Of a stretch of DNA of 64,000 bases, positions 32,417 through 42,089 are shown in pieces (within the stretch, counting starts at the first letter, position 1; every line of letters starts with the position of its first letter). Source of the stretch: an uncultured Collinsella sp. (lineage in GTDB: Bacteria > Actinomycetota > Coriobacteriia > Coriobacteriales > Coriobacteriaceae); NCBI GenBank assembly GCA_900757185.1, contig CAAEMX010000035.1, positions 1 through 64,000 of the forward strand, written 5' to 3'. A model generated the notes under the pieces. That model was given only the letters and a program-made list of their open reading frames with translations, did no database searches and was not told where the DNA came from. Made by a program: the position numbers and the translations under genes.

Positions 32417-33460
32417 TTGTTTTCTTTGATGGATATGTTCTTCGGTAGCTATGCAGGCGATCTTGCCATCGACCTCGGCACCGCAAATACGCTTGTCTCC
32501 GTGCGCGGCAAGGGCATCGTCATTCGCGAGCCCTCCGTTGTCGCCATCGACAAGAACGACGAGCGCATTCTGGCGGTCGGTATCGAGGCAAAGCGCATGC
32601 TCGGCCGTACGCCCGGCAACATCGTGGCCGTTCGTCCCCTGAAGGACGGCGTCATCGCCGACTTCGATGTTACCGAGGCCATGCTTCGCTACTTTATCGA
32701 CAAGGCGTCCGAGAAGCGCTATCCGTGGACTCCGCGTCCGCGTGTTGTCGTCTGCGTTCCCTCCGGTGTCACGTCGGTCGAGAAGCGCGCTGTCTTTGAG
32801 GCCACGATCCAGGCCGGTGCCCGCCAGGCCTATCTGATCGAAGAGCCTATGGCCGCCGCTATCGGTGCCGACCTGCCCGTCGAGGAACCCACCGGCTCCA
32901 TGGTCATCGACATCGGTGGTGGTACCACCGAGGTTGCCGTTATCGCTATGGGCGGCATCGTCGTCTCGCAGTCCATCCGTATTGCCGGCGACGAGTTCGA
33001 TCAGGCCATCCTTACGCACGTTCGCGATGCCTACAACCTGGCCATCGGCGAGCGTACGGCAGAGGACATCAAGATCAAGGTCGGCTCCGCCGTGCCGCTC
33101 AAGGACGAGCTCGACGTCGAGGTCAACGGCCGCGACGTGATCACCGGTCTGCCCAAGACCGTGCGCATCGAGAGCGAGGAGATTCGTCGCGCGCTCAACA
33201 AGCCGCTCGACGAGATGGCCAAGGCCGTCAAGGACGCACTCGACGCTACGCCTCCCGATCTTGCCTCGGACCTTATGTACTACGGCATTTTGCTGACTGG
33301 TGGCGGCGCGCTGCTGCGCGGTCTCGACGTGCGCCTGCGCGATGAGACCGGCGTTTCGGTCAACGTCAGCCCCACGGCGCTCGATAACGTTGTTAACGGC
33401 TGTGCCCGCGTGCTCGAGGCCAATGCGTTTGATGGCGGCTTCGTCCAGACCAATGCTTAA
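32417..33460 (+). CDS. mreB: Rod shape-determining protein MreB
   Basis: 347 residues, the bacterial actin homologue that forms filaments under the membrane and directs sidewall synthesis. IDLGTANTLV (18-27) is the first phosphate loop, VIDIGGGTTEVAVIAMGG the second, and LTGGGALLRGLD the third adenine-site motif. The TTG at 32417 has AGGAG (32408-32412) upstream; an ATG at 32429 is too far from it. It is the first gene of mreBCD-mrdA-rodA. Confidence 0.95.
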   Translation: MFSLMDMFFGSYAGDLAIDLGTANTLVSVRGKGIVIREPSVVAIDKNDERILAVGIEAKRMLGRTPGNIVAVRPLKDGVIADFDVTEAMLRYFIDKASEKRYPWTPRPRVVVCVPSGVTSVEKRAVFEATIQAGARQAYLIEEPMAAAIGADLPVEEPTGSMVIDIGGGTTEVAVIAMGGIVVSQSIRIAGDEFDQAILTHVRDAYNLAIGERTAEDIKIKVGSAVPLKDELDVEVNGRDVITGLPKTVRIESEEIRRALNKPLDEMAKAVKDALDATPPDLASDLMYYGILLTGGGALLRGLDVRLRDETGVSVNVSPTALDNVVNGCARVLEANAFDGGFVQTNA

Positions 33461-33481
33461 TTTCCAAAAGGTGGATTCCAT

Positions 33482-34480
33482 TTGGCACGATCTTCGGGTT
33501 TCTCCACAAATCTGAATACCAAGCGACAATCAACGGGTATGCGCCCGTTGATTGTTTTCAGCCTGATTTCGGTGTTGCTGCTTACGTTTTATATTCGTGA
33601 GGGCGAGGCCGGGCCGATTCATGCCGTTCGTTCGGGCGTGACGACGATTACCTCGCCGGTGCGTTTTCTGGGCTCGGCTGTGGCGGCTCCCTTCAATGCG
33701 ATCGGTAACGTGTTCTCTAACCTTACGGCGTCACAGGACACGCTTGACGAGCTTAAGAAGCAAAACGAGGAACTGACCTCTAAGGTCGCCGAGCTCTCCG
33801 AGGCTCAAAAGACCGCCGAGCGACTGGAGGGTCTGGTCGGTCTGCAGTCGACCTACAACCTCAAGTCCACTGCAGCTCGTATCGTCGGCGCTTCGGGCGA
33901 TGCCTGGACCTCGACCGTTACCATCGATAAGGGTTCTGCCGACGGGCTTACCATCAACATGCCCGTGACGAGTTCTGCCGGTGTCATAGGCCAGATTATC
34001 GAGGTCTCGGCCAAGACGTCCACCGTGCGCCTGATTGGCGATGAGAACTCGGGCGTGTCCGCCATGGTGCAGGACACGCGCGCCCAGGGCATGCTGCAGG
34101 GTCAGGCTGACGGCACGCTGCGTCTTGAGTACGTGAGCGTCGACTCCGACGTTAAGGTTGGCGACATCATCGTGACCTCGGGCATCGGTGGCGTGTTCCC
34201 CAAGGGTCTTCCGCTTGGCACCGTCTCGTCGGTTGAGAAATCGGCAAACGACGTGTACTACACCATTGTGGTGCGCGCCCAGACCACGGCCGAGAACAAC
34301 GAGGAAGTGCTGGTCATCACCTCGCTGACCGACGAACAGTCGGCTTCGGATGAGGACGTGAGCACGGCCAACAGCACGCCGCAGGGAACGTCGCGCGACG
34401 CTGCGACCAAGACGAAGGACGAGAGTTCGGATGACGGTTCCGACACGTCCGAGACGACCGATTCTGGCTCGAGCGAATAG
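33482..34480 (+). CDS. mreC: Rod shape-determining protein MreC
   Basis: 332 residues: one membrane helix (~22-38), a coiled coil (~84-118, DTLDELKKQNEELTSKVAEL) and the beta-barrel pair of MreC (SADGLTINMPVTSSAGVIGQ, then VGDIIVTSGIGGVFPKGLPLG). It acts outside the membrane, linking MreB filaments to PBP2. The last ~50 residues are rich in Ser, Asp, Thr and Glu, a low-complexity tail. TTG start with AAAGGTGGA upstream. Confidence 0.93.
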   Translation: MARSSGFSTNLNTKRQSTGMRPLIVFSLISVLLLTFYIREGEAGPIHAVRSGVTTITSPVRFLGSAVAAPFNAIGNVFSNLTASQDTLDELKKQNEELTSKVAELSEAQKTAERLEGLVGLQSTYNLKSTAARIVGASGDAWTSTVTIDKGSADGLTINMPVTSSAGVIGQIIEVSAKTSTVRLIGDENSGVSAMVQDTRAQGMLQGQADGTLRLEYVSVDSDVKVGDIIVTSGIGGVFPKGLPLGTVSSVEKSANDVYYTIVVRAQTTAENNEEVLVITSLTDEQSASDEDVSTANSTPQGTSRDAATKTKDESSDDGSDTSETTDSGSSE

Positions 34481-34491
34481 GGGGCATGTCC

Positions 34492-35058
34492 ATGGATCTA
34501 CACGAGCAGGGGATGAGCTCCCGCACGTTTGTAATCGCCGCCATCGTGTGCGTGCTGCTGCAGGCAGGCCTGGCACCGCAGATCTCCATTGCGGGCGGTC
34601 GTGTCAACTTCATGATTATCCTGGTGTGCCTAAGCGTGTTCTCGGGCGACCCGACCCGTGCCGTCGTGTGCGGTTTTTGCAGCGGCTTGTTTTATGACCT
34701 GTCCGCTGCCGTGCCGGTGGGCGTTATGTCGCTCCTGCTGACCGTGGGTTCTTTTGCCCTGGTGCACAGTGCTGCCGGTCAGACCGGCGGTACCCCGAGT
34801 GCGCGCGGCATCACTGTGGGCGCCTTTGCGCTCGTCATTAATGTGATCTACAGCATCATCTTGCTGTTTATGGGTTTGGAGACGAGCTTTGTCGTGGCGA
34901 TCTTTGGGCATGCGCTGCCGTCTTCGATCCTGACGGGTCTGGTTGCCATTCCGTTTTTGATGTCCGGCGTCGTGCCGCAGTCCGGTTATGGATTCTCCGC
35001 ACGTGGCGGACGCCAGACGGGCATGCGCTTTAAGCCCAAGACCCGCAAGCTCAAATAG
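34492..35058 (+). CDS. mreD: Rod shape-determining protein MreD
   Basis: 188 residues with five or so membrane helices. FMIILVCLSVFSGDPTRAVVCGFCSGLFYDL carries the MreD-type pattern, with D and G in the helix-turn. Place after mreC and before PBP2 confirms it. ATG 34492 is preferred over ATG 34486, because the GGGGG at 34480-34484 is seven bases away from the former but one base from the latter. Basic C-terminus RQTGMRFKPKTRKLK. Confidence 0.88.
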   Translation: MDLHEQGMSSRTFVIAAIVCVLLQAGLAPQISIAGGRVNFMIILVCLSVFSGDPTRAVVCGFCSGLFYDLSAAVPVGVMSLLLTVGSFALVHSAAGQTGGTPSARGITVGAFALVINVIYSIILLFMGLETSFVVAIFGHALPSSILTGLVAIPFLMSGVVPQSGYGFSARGGRQTGMRFKPKTRKLK

Positions 35059-35071
35059 GGGAGGCCCGTAG

Positions 35072-37141
35072 ATGTCTTCCCAGTTGACGGTTATTATTGC
35101 CGGTATCGTGCTGGTTGTGGCCATCGTGGTCGCGCTGGTCATCATGCGTCGCGGCGATTCCCGTTTTACCTACGATACGCAGCATGGAACGGCCCCGCGC
35201 GCCACCGAGGGCGAGGGCAATACCGCGGCGACCGCCTTTAAGGGCCGCTTTTCCATCCTCACCACGGGTGTGGGCGCGATGTTTGCGGCGCTTGCCGTCA
35301 AGCTGTGGGGCATGCAGATGGTCTCGTCGGACTATTACGAAAAGCAGGCTAATAGTAATCAGACGCGCACCGTTACCACACCCGCTGTGCGCGGCCGCAT
35401 CCTCGACCGCAATGGCGTGGCGCTTGTCCAGAACCGTCCCTCACTTGCTGTCGTGGCCTACCGCGACCTTGCCGAAGATGAGGTTCTGGTTCGCCATCTT
35501 GCCAACGTGCTTGGAATGCCTTACGTGGCGGTCCTTCGCAATATTCAGGACAATACAGAGGGCGCCCAGAGCCTGCATACCATCGCGACGGACGTCCGTC
35601 GCTCCACGGTTGCCTATATTCAGGAGCATGCCGGCGAGTTCCCGGGCGTCAAGATTGCCGAGCGTACCGAGCGCCAGTACCCGTACGGCGAGACGGCCTG
35701 TCACATTTTGGGCTATACCGGCACCATTACCTCCGAGCAGCTCGAGGCCCAGAATAAGAAAACCTCTGGCGACGATGATGCTTCTGCTGGCCGGATTACG
35801 TACCAGTCGGGCGATATCGTGGGCCAAGCGGGCGTTGAGAGCTACTACGAAAACCTGCTGCAGGGTATTCGTGGCGAGCAGACCGTCAAGGTCGATGCCT
35901 CGGGCAATGTTACCGGTCAGGCCGGCGCCGTGCCCGCTAAGGCCGGCTCCGACATTAAGCTCACGCTCGACCTTAAGATCCAACAGGCCTGTGAGACGGC
36001 TCTGGCGAGCGCCATCGAGCTTGCCAAGACCACTGGCTACAGCAATGCCGGCAACGGCGCTGTGGTGTGTCTCGATCCCAACAATGGCGAGATCCTGGGC
36101 ATGGCGAGCGAGCCCAAGTTCGATCCGTCCGTCTTTATCGGCGGCGTCTCAAATGACGTGTGGACCGAGCTCAATGATGACAAGGGTTCGCACCCGCTGC
36201 TCAACCGCGCCATTAGCGGACAGTACATGTCGGCCTCGACCATCAAGCCGCTCTCGGCACTGGCCGGTCTTGAGTTTGGAACCTACACGTCGGGGCAGAC
36301 GACCAACTGCACGGGCTATTGGACGGGTCTGGGCAAGTCGTGGGGCAAGTACTGCTGGCTGCATTCCGGCCACGGCACCATGACGCTGCAGTCGGGTATC
36401 GCCAACTCGTGCGACCCCGTCTTCTACGACATGGGCAAGGCGTTCTTTTATGACGAGCAACATTCCGAGGGCCTGCAGGAGATCTTTCGTCGCTGGGGCC
36501 TAGGCAAGACCTGCGGTATCGATCTGCCGAGTGAGGGCGCGGGCCGTATTCCCGATGCCGAGTGGAAAGAGTCGTACTTTACCGACGCCTCTGCCGAAGA
36601 CCGCAAGTGGAATGCCGGCGATATGACCAACATCGCCATCGGCCAGGGCGACATTTTGGTGACGCCTCTGCAGATGGCATGCGCCTACATGGGCCTTGCC
36701 AACGGCGGTAAGCAGTACGTGCCTCACGTGTTTTTGTCTGCCGTGTCGCGCGATGGCGACGGCGATGCCTATAAGTACAACGGCAAGGGCAAGAAGAAGC
36801 GCCTGGAGGCCAAGATCAACAGCGATTCGGATTTGGCTCTTGTTCGCAACGGCATGCACGACGTGATTTACACGGCATCGACGTCCTTGGCGGCTCACTT
36901 TGGCACCCTGACGCCGCAGGTATACGGCAAGTCGGGCACGGGCGAGAAAAGCGGCGAGGACGAATACGCGTGGTTTTGCGCCTATGCGCCGGCCGATGAT
37001 CCCAAGTATGTCATCGCTACTGTCCTGGAGCAGGGCGGCGGTGGCTCAGATACCGCGATGCATGTCGTGCGCGATGTGCTCGGCGTGATTTATGACGAGC
37101 CCGATACCTCTTCGGCCTCGGGCGATTCTTCGGTTCGATAG
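35072..37141 (+). CDS. mrdA: Penicillin-binding protein 2 (class B transpeptidase)
   Basis: 689 residues. Transpeptidase for sidewall peptidoglycan. Catalytic motifs STIK (389-392, Ser389), SCD (446-448) and KSGTG (620-624) match PBP2. Before it, RGRILDRNGVALVQNRPS is the dimerisation-domain opening. The N-terminus carries two hydrophobic stretches (about 5-25 and 61-80) instead of the usual single anchor, giving ~60 extra residues. ATG with GGGGAGG. rodA follows after nine bases, giving the expected PBP2-RodA pair. Confidence 0.94.
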   Translation: MSSQLTVIIAGIVLVVAIVVALVIMRRGDSRFTYDTQHGTAPRATEGEGNTAATAFKGRFSILTTGVGAMFAALAVKLWGMQMVSSDYYEKQANSNQTRTVTTPAVRGRILDRNGVALVQNRPSLAVVAYRDLAEDEVLVRHLANVLGMPYVAVLRNIQDNTEGAQSLHTIATDVRRSTVAYIQEHAGEFPGVKIAERTERQYPYGETACHILGYTGTITSEQLEAQNKKTSGDDDASAGRITYQSGDIVGQAGVESYYENLLQGIRGEQTVKVDASGNVTGQAGAVPAKAGSDIKLTLDLKIQQACETALASAIELAKTTGYSNAGNGAVVCLDPNNGEILGMASEPKFDPSVFIGGVSNDVWTELNDDKGSHPLLNRAISGQYMSASTIKPLSALAGLEFGTYTSGQTTNCTGYWTGLGKSWGKYCWLHSGHGTMTLQSGIANSCDPVFYDMGKAFFYDEQHSEGLQEIFRRWGLGKTCGIDLPSEGAGRIPDAEWKESYFTDASAEDRKWNAGDMTNIAIGQGDILVTPLQMACAYMGLANGGKQYVPHVFLSAVSRDGDGDAYKYNGKGKKKRLEAKINSDSDLALVRNGMHDVIYTASTSLAAHFGTLTPQVYGKSGTGEKSGEDEYAWFCAYAPADDPKYVIATVLEQGGGGSDTAMHVVRDVLGVIYDEPDTSSASGDSSVR

Positions 37142-37150
37142 GAGGTTGCG

Positions 37151-38377
37151 ATGGATTTTTCTCCGGCGGATCTGTTCCGTTCAACCAAGACCGGCTCTCG
37201 CAGCAGCCTGGACCGCGTCAACAAGCAACTTTCGGCCTCGCGCGGCACGTTTCGCCAAAAGGTGCATATCGGTGTGCTCGTGGCCACTGTGGCGCTCGTC
37301 GCCTACGGTGCCATCATTATCTGGTCGGCTTCGCAGTTTAAGGCCGATGCTTCGTTCTCACGCCATCTGCTGGGAATTGGTATCGGGGCGTTGCTGGCGG
37401 TGCTGGTCTGGCGTACCGACCTGCGCGGTATTTCCAATTTCTCGACGGCGTTGCTCGTCATCGACCTGATCGTGATCTTCTCGCCCAAGATTCCGGGTCT
37501 GTCCTATACGGGCGGTCTGGGCATGACGGGCTGGATCAAGATTCCCGGTATCGGCTTGACATTCCAGCCGGTCGAGCTTGCCAAGCTCATCACCATCTTT
37601 TTTATTGCTACGCTTGGCTCGCAGTATAACGGCCGCATCGATACCGTTCGCGACTACGTCAAGCTCTGCGGCATGCTGTCCATTCCGTTTTTGGCCGTCG
37701 TTGCCATGGGCGACCTGGGCTCGGGCCTGGTCGTGCTGGTCTCGGGTGCCATCGTCATCTGCATGAGCGGTGCACGCCGCGAATGGGTGCTGTCGACCTT
37801 GGCCCTGCTCGTGGGCCTGGTGGCCCTCGTCCTGGCGCTCGATTCGGTCTTTGATTCGTTGCTCGGCCACGATGTGCTCATCAAGCAGTATCAGATGAAC
37901 CGTCTGACGGTCTTTATCGACCCCGATAATGCCGATTCGGACGATGCCTACAACCTGCAGCAGTCGCTTATCGCCGTTGGCTCGGGCGGCTTCTTTGGTA
38001 AGGGTTTGGGCCATGCGACGCAGTCGGCCGGCGGCTTTCTGCCTGAGTTCCACACCGACTTTGTCTTCGCCTTCCTGTCCGAGACCTTTGGCTTTTGCGG
38101 TTCCTTTTTGCTCCTGTGCCTCTACGTGCTGCTGATCTTTTCGACGATTCGCGTTGCCTTTAAGTGTGAGTCGCTGTTCTTGCGTCTTTCGTGTGTGGGC
38201 ATCGTTGGCATGTGGGCGTTCCAGACCTTCGAAAACATCGGCATGTGCATCGGCATGATGCCGATTACCGGTATTCCGCTACCGTTTATTAGCTTCGGTT
38301 CGTCTTCGATGATGATTCAGCTGCTGACGGTGGGTATCGTACAATCCATATGGCGGCATCGTTCGGGCGCCGCGTAA
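37151..38377 (+). CDS. rodA: Rod shape-determining peptidoglycan polymerase RodA
   Basis: 408 residues, SEDS family with about ten membrane helices. It polymerises lipid II together with PBP2. FQPVELAKL (~139-147) is the family motif, and QQSLIAVGSGGFFGKGLGHATQ and LPEFHTDFVFAFLSETFGF hold the active-site region with conserved Asp. ITGIPLPFISFGSSSM near the C-terminus is the SEDS signature. An N-terminal ~35-residue cytoplasmic stretch precedes the first helix. ATG with AGGAGG. Confidence 0.95.
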   Translation: MDFSPADLFRSTKTGSRSSLDRVNKQLSASRGTFRQKVHIGVLVATVALVAYGAIIIWSASQFKADASFSRHLLGIGIGALLAVLVWRTDLRGISNFSTALLVIDLIVIFSPKIPGLSYTGGLGMTGWIKIPGIGLTFQPVELAKLITIFFIATLGSQYNGRIDTVRDYVKLCGMLSIPFLAVVAMGDLGSGLVVLVSGAIVICMSGARREWVLSTLALLVGLVALVLALDSVFDSLLGHDVLIKQYQMNRLTVFIDPDNADSDDAYNLQQSLIAVGSGGFFGKGLGHATQSAGGFLPEFHTDFVFAFLSETFGFCGSFLLLCLYVLLIFSTIRVAFKCESLFLRLSCVGIVGMWAFQTFENIGMCIGMMPITGIPLPFISFGSSSMMIQLLTVGIVQSIWRHRSGAA

Positions 38378-38395
38378 CCGCTGGAGGGGTTTGCT

Positions 38396-39325
38396 ATGAA
38401 AATTCCCGTAGATAAGCTGACCCGCGCTTTTAAGATGGGCGCGTCCGTTAAGAAGGATTCCGATACGCCGGTGCGCGTCTCGGTCTATCTGGATTCGTCC
38501 GCCTCGCGCTTTCTGGCCGAGACGGTGCGTGACGCCTTTGTGCCGCAGACGACCTCGGGCATTGTGCGCGTCGAGCGTCTGGGGGAGGAGCGAATTGCTC
38601 CAAAGACCGATACCGATGTGGTGCTGGTGCTCTCGTGCGGCTCCGACCGTTTGGAGAGTGCCGTGCAGGAGCTCGTGATCGCCGGCGCGCCCGTGTGCGT
38701 GCTTGCCGAGTCTGCTGTGGAGGTGCCGTTTATCGAGGAGTCCACGCCCATGCTCGGCGTTGTCGCGGCAACCGATAAGACGTATCTGCTCGAGACGCTT
38801 GCCCGCTGGATTCTCGACCGCACCGACAAGGAAACGGCTTTTGCGGCGAACTTTGCCTTCATGCGCATCGCGGCGGCCAATCGTATCATCACCTCGTGCG
38901 CGCTCACCAATATGGCGACCGGTGCGCTGGTGTTTTTGCCAGGCGCCGATTATCCCGTTATGGCGCTGGCGCAGGTGGGCATGCTCTTTGAGCTCGCTGC
39001 CGTCTTTGGACGCGGCATTAAGCCCGAGCGCGGCTACGAGGTCGCGGGCGTGCTTGCCGGCGGTCTTGTGATCCGCGCGGTCACCCGCGCGCTCGTCAAG
39101 CAGACGCCGCATATTGGGTTTGCCGTCAAGGCGCTCACTGCTGCCGCGGGCACCTATGGCATGGGCCGTGCGCTCGTTTCGCTCTACGAGCGCGATGTTG
39201 ACTACAGCCGTGCCAACGAGGTGGTCACTGCCACGTTCTCCCGCGTTCGCGATCTGGTGACCACGGTCGCGGGCGCTACCCGTCCTATGGCGTCCTACCA
39301 AGACGCATCCGATCTCGCTGCTTAG
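38396..39325 (+). CDS. DUF697-like membrane-associated protein
   Basis: 309 residues. The second half, AANFAFMRIAAANRIITSCALTNMATGALVFLPGADYPVMALAQ and GYEVAGVLAGGLVIRAVTRAL, resembles the DUF697 domain seen at the C-terminus of Era-like GTPases, but no GTPase motif is present here. The first ~140 residues are a mixed alpha/beta domain with DTDVVLVLSCGSDRLESAV. Function unknown. Its position between rodA and the radical SAM gene, with spacing under 20 bases on both sides, suggests co-transcription with the shape genes. GGAGGGG precedes ATG. Confidence 0.65.
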   Translation: MKIPVDKLTRAFKMGASVKKDSDTPVRVSVYLDSSASRFLAETVRDAFVPQTTSGIVRVERLGEERIAPKTDTDVVLVLSCGSDRLESAVQELVIAGAPVCVLAESAVEVPFIEESTPMLGVVAATDKTYLLETLARWILDRTDKETAFAANFAFMRIAAANRIITSCALTNMATGALVFLPGADYPVMALAQVGMLFELAAVFGRGIKPERGYEVAGVLAGGLVIRAVTRALVKQTPHIGFAVKALTAAAGTYGMGRALVSLYERDVDYSRANEVVTATFSRVRDLVTTVAGATRPMASYQDASDLAA

Positions 39326-39335
39326 GGGTTTTCCG

Positions 39336-41213
39336 TTGCGCGTTCCGTATCAAGACTGTTTTCATTTAATTGAGCCGCTGCTCGCCAAGGTCGAGAAGCC
39401 GAGTCGCTATATCGATCACGAGTGGGGCACGCTTTCCAAGGCCGATGCCGACTACCGTTGCTGCCTGATCTATCCGGATGTGTACGAGGTCGGTTTGCCC
39501 AACCAGGGCATCGCCATCCTCTACAACATCCTTAACCAAGCCGAGGGCATCTCCTGCGAGCGTGGCTATGTGCCGTGGCCCGATATGGGTGACGCCATGC
39601 GCGAGGCGGGTATTCCCCTGCTGTCGCTCGAAGGCGCTGCCCCCGTCGCTTCGTTTGATATCGTCGGCCTGCATGTGCCGCACGAGATGGCGGTGACGAA
39701 CTTCCTCGAGGCTCTCGACCTCGCTGGCATTCCGCTGTTGGCGGCCGACCGCACTGAGGACGATCCCATTATCATCGCCGGCGGTCCCTCGGTGTACAAC
39801 CCCGAGCCGTACGCGGCCTTCTTCGATGCCATCCTCATCGGCGAGGGTGAGGAATCGCTGCTCGAGACCTGCCAGCTGCATCGCCGCCTGCGTGACGAAG
39901 GAGTCCCGCGCGCGCAGATTGTTGAGCAGCTTGCATCCATTGCCGGCAACTACGTGCCGTCGCTCTATGAGGTTCGTCACGACGAGCCCTGCTCGCCGCA
40001 TGGCTACACCGTGCCGCGTGAGGGCAAGGATGCTCCGACCGTGGTCTACAAGCGCGTCGTCGAGGATTTCGGCGCCACGAATCCGCTGTCGCAGTCGTGC
40101 GTACCCTATGCGCAGCTGGTCCACGACCGCCTGTCTATCGAGATTCTGCGCGGCTGCGCCCGCGGCTGTCGTTTTTGCCAGGCCGGCATGACGTATCGCC
40201 CGGTGCGCGAGCGCTCGGCCGATCAGATCGTCTCGTCGGTGATTCAGGGTCTGGAAAAGACCGGCTATGACGAGGTGTCGCTGACCTCGCTTTCCACGAC
40301 CGACCACTCCTGCATTCGCGATGTGCTCGGCAGGCTCAACCGTCGCCTGGAGGATACGGGTATTCGCGTGTCTATTCCGTCGCAGCGCCTGGATTCGTTT
40401 GGCGTGGATATGGCCGAGTCGGTCGCCGGCGAAAAGAAGGGCGGCCTGACGTTCGCGCCCGAGGCCGGCAGCCAGCGCATGCGCGACATCATTAACAAGA
40501 ACGTGACCGAGGAGGACCTGGATCGTGCGGCTAAGGCGGCCTTCGAGGCCGGCTGGAACCGCATGAAGCTCTACTTTATGATGGGCCTTCCCGGCGAGCG
40601 CGACGAGGACATCGTGGCCATCGCCAATCTGGCCGATCACGTGCTGGAGCTCGGTCGTTCCGTGGTGCCCAAGGCTCGTCGCGGCTCGATCTCGGTGTCC
40701 ATCTCGGTTTCGGTCTTTATCCCCAAGGCTGCCACGCCGTTCCAGTGGTGCCCGCAGCTCGACTACGACGACGTCAAGCGTCGTCAGAAGCTGCTCATCA
40801 CGAGCGTTCGCAACCGTGCCGTCCGCGTGCATTACCACGATGCCGAGACCTCGCTCATCGAGGCCGCGCTCTCCCGCGCCGGTCGTGACATGACGCCCGT
40901 CATCATCGATGCTTGGCGCTCGGGGTCTCGCTTTGACGCCTGGGTAGAGCATTTCTCGCTCGATAACTGGAAGGAGGCTGCCGCCAAAAACGGCATCGAC
41001 CTCAATGAGCTCGTGCACCTGCCCTACGAGTTGGACTGGCGTCTGCCGTGGGAGCATGTGAGCCCCGGCTGCACGCGCGGCTTCCTCGAGCGCGAGTACC
41101 GTCGCTCGCTCGAGGGTTTCACGACTCCCGACTGCACCCGCACGTCGTGCACCGGCTGCGGAATCTGCCCCACGCTCCACGTCAAGAATGTATTGATGGG
41201 TGATCGCGCATGA
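39336..41213 (+). CDS. B12-binding-like radical SAM protein (TIGR03960 type)
   Basis: 625 residues. An N-terminal region like the cobalamin-binding domain (VYEVGLPNQGIAILYNIL, then HVPHEMAVTNFLEAL) is followed by the radical SAM domain with Cys274, Cys278, Cys281 in RGCARGCRFCQAG, which bind the 4Fe-4S cluster. A further Cys-rich end (CTRTSCTGCGICPTLH) could bind another cluster. The substrate is unknown. The next gene encodes DUF2344, its usual companion, and starts four bases before this gene's end. TTG start with AGGGG at the right distance. Confidence 0.85.
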   Translation: MRVPYQDCFHLIEPLLAKVEKPSRYIDHEWGTLSKADADYRCCLIYPDVYEVGLPNQGIAILYNILNQAEGISCERGYVPWPDMGDAMREAGIPLLSLEGAAPVASFDIVGLHVPHEMAVTNFLEALDLAGIPLLAADRTEDDPIIIAGGPSVYNPEPYAAFFDAILIGEGEESLLETCQLHRRLRDEGVPRAQIVEQLASIAGNYVPSLYEVRHDEPCSPHGYTVPREGKDAPTVVYKRVVEDFGATNPLSQSCVPYAQLVHDRLSIEILRGCARGCRFCQAGMTYRPVRERSADQIVSSVIQGLEKTGYDEVSLTSLSTTDHSCIRDVLGRLNRRLEDTGIRVSIPSQRLDSFGVDMAESVAGEKKGGLTFAPEAGSQRMRDIINKNVTEEDLDRAAKAAFEAGWNRMKLYFMMGLPGERDEDIVAIANLADHVLELGRSVVPKARRGSISVSISVSVFIPKAATPFQWCPQLDYDDVKRRQKLLITSVRNRAVRVHYHDAETSLIEAALSRAGRDMTPVIIDAWRSGSRFDAWVEHFSLDNWKEAAAKNGIDLNELVHLPYELDWRLPWEHVSPGCTRGFLEREYRRSLEGFTTPDCTRTSCTGCGICPTLHVKNVLMGDRA

Positions 41214-42022
41214 GTGAGCGCCTGACTGACAACCCCACGCTCTTTAGGCTTCGTGTTCGCTATGGCAAGCGCGATCGCCTTAAGTACCTGGGCCATCTCG
41301 AAGTAATCCATACCATTGAGCGCATCGTGCGCCGTGCGGGACTTCCCTATGCCGTCACGCAGGGCTTCTCTCCGCACATGCGCGTGGGCTTCTCTTCGGC
41401 ACTACCGGTGGGTACGTCGTCGACCTGCGAGTGGTATGACCTGTTTATGACCGAGTTCGTGGCGCTCGACGAGGCGTTTGGGCGTCTGGCTGCGGCGTCT
41501 CCGGCCGATCTGGCACCCATTGAGGCAGCGTACATCGACGTGCGCACGCCGGCGTTGACGGCGCAGCTTACGCGCCTGTCGTATCGCATCGATCTACACT
41601 TGGATCTCGAGGCGCCCGTAAACGCCGACGAGGTGCGTCGTGCGATCGACACGTTGCGCGCGGACCATGGCATCGACTACGCGCGCGGCAAAAAGAGCAA
41701 GCGCTTGGATTTGGATCACACGCTCGTGGGCTATGAGCTCACGGCGGGGGAGCGCCCTGACCATTTGGTGCTCATGCTCGACACCCATGCCGATAACGAG
41801 GGCTCCATGCGTCCGGAAATTTTGCTTTCCGCTGCTGATGTTTTGTTGCAGGGCTTGACCCCGGGCGTGGATGCACCTATTGTTTCCACCGGTATGCAAG
41901 ACCTCGTGACCATCTGCTCCTACGATGTCGAGCGTCAGAATCAAGCATGCGAGGACGACGAGGGCCGACTCGTCAGCCCCATACCTGTGCGAACTTGTGG
42001 ATTTGCTCCACATACTCGTTGA
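41210..42022 (+). CDS. DUF2344 family protein (TIGR03936 type)
   Basis: 270 residues. RVRYGKRDRLKYLGHLEVI and AGLPYAVTQGFSPHMRVGFSSALPVGTSS are the recognisable DUF2344 motifs, often found as a C-terminal domain of, or next to, the TIGR03960 radical SAM protein. ATG overlaps the upstream stop (ATGA), so translation is coupled. The function is not known; it may handle the substrate of the radical SAM partner. The 3' end overlaps the promoter of the rplU operon. Many genomes have a ribonuclease G gene before rplU; none is present here. Confidence 0.85.
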   Translation: MSERLTDNPTLFRLRVRYGKRDRLKYLGHLEVIHTIERIVRRAGLPYAVTQGFSPHMRVGFSSALPVGTSSTCEWYDLFMTEFVALDEAFGRLAAASPADLAPIEAAYIDVRTPALTAQLTRLSYRIDLHLDLEAPVNADEVRRAIDTLRADHGIDYARGKKSKRLDLDHTLVGYELTAGERPDHLVLMLDTHADNEGSMRPEILLSAADVLLQGLTPGVDAPIVSTGMQDLVTICSYDVERQNQACEDDEGRLVSPIPVRTCGFAPHTR

Positions 42023-42047
42023 CGGGGGTATTTTCGCCTGCTACTAT
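42019..42047 (+). promoter_or_regulatory. Promoter of rplU-rpmA
   Basis: -35 TTGACG (42019-42024), 17-base spacer, -10 TACTAT (42042-42047). It starts within the last codons of the DUF2344 gene and lies 43 bases before the L21 start. Confidence 0.75.
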
Positions 42048-42089
42048 ATTCGGCTGTTGCACTAACTGATGCATGAAGGGCAAGTAAAC

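Noticed and set aside
39366..41180. Open frame of 604 codons on the minus strand
   Set aside because: Antisense shadow of the radical SAM gene, Arg/Gly-rich without motifs.
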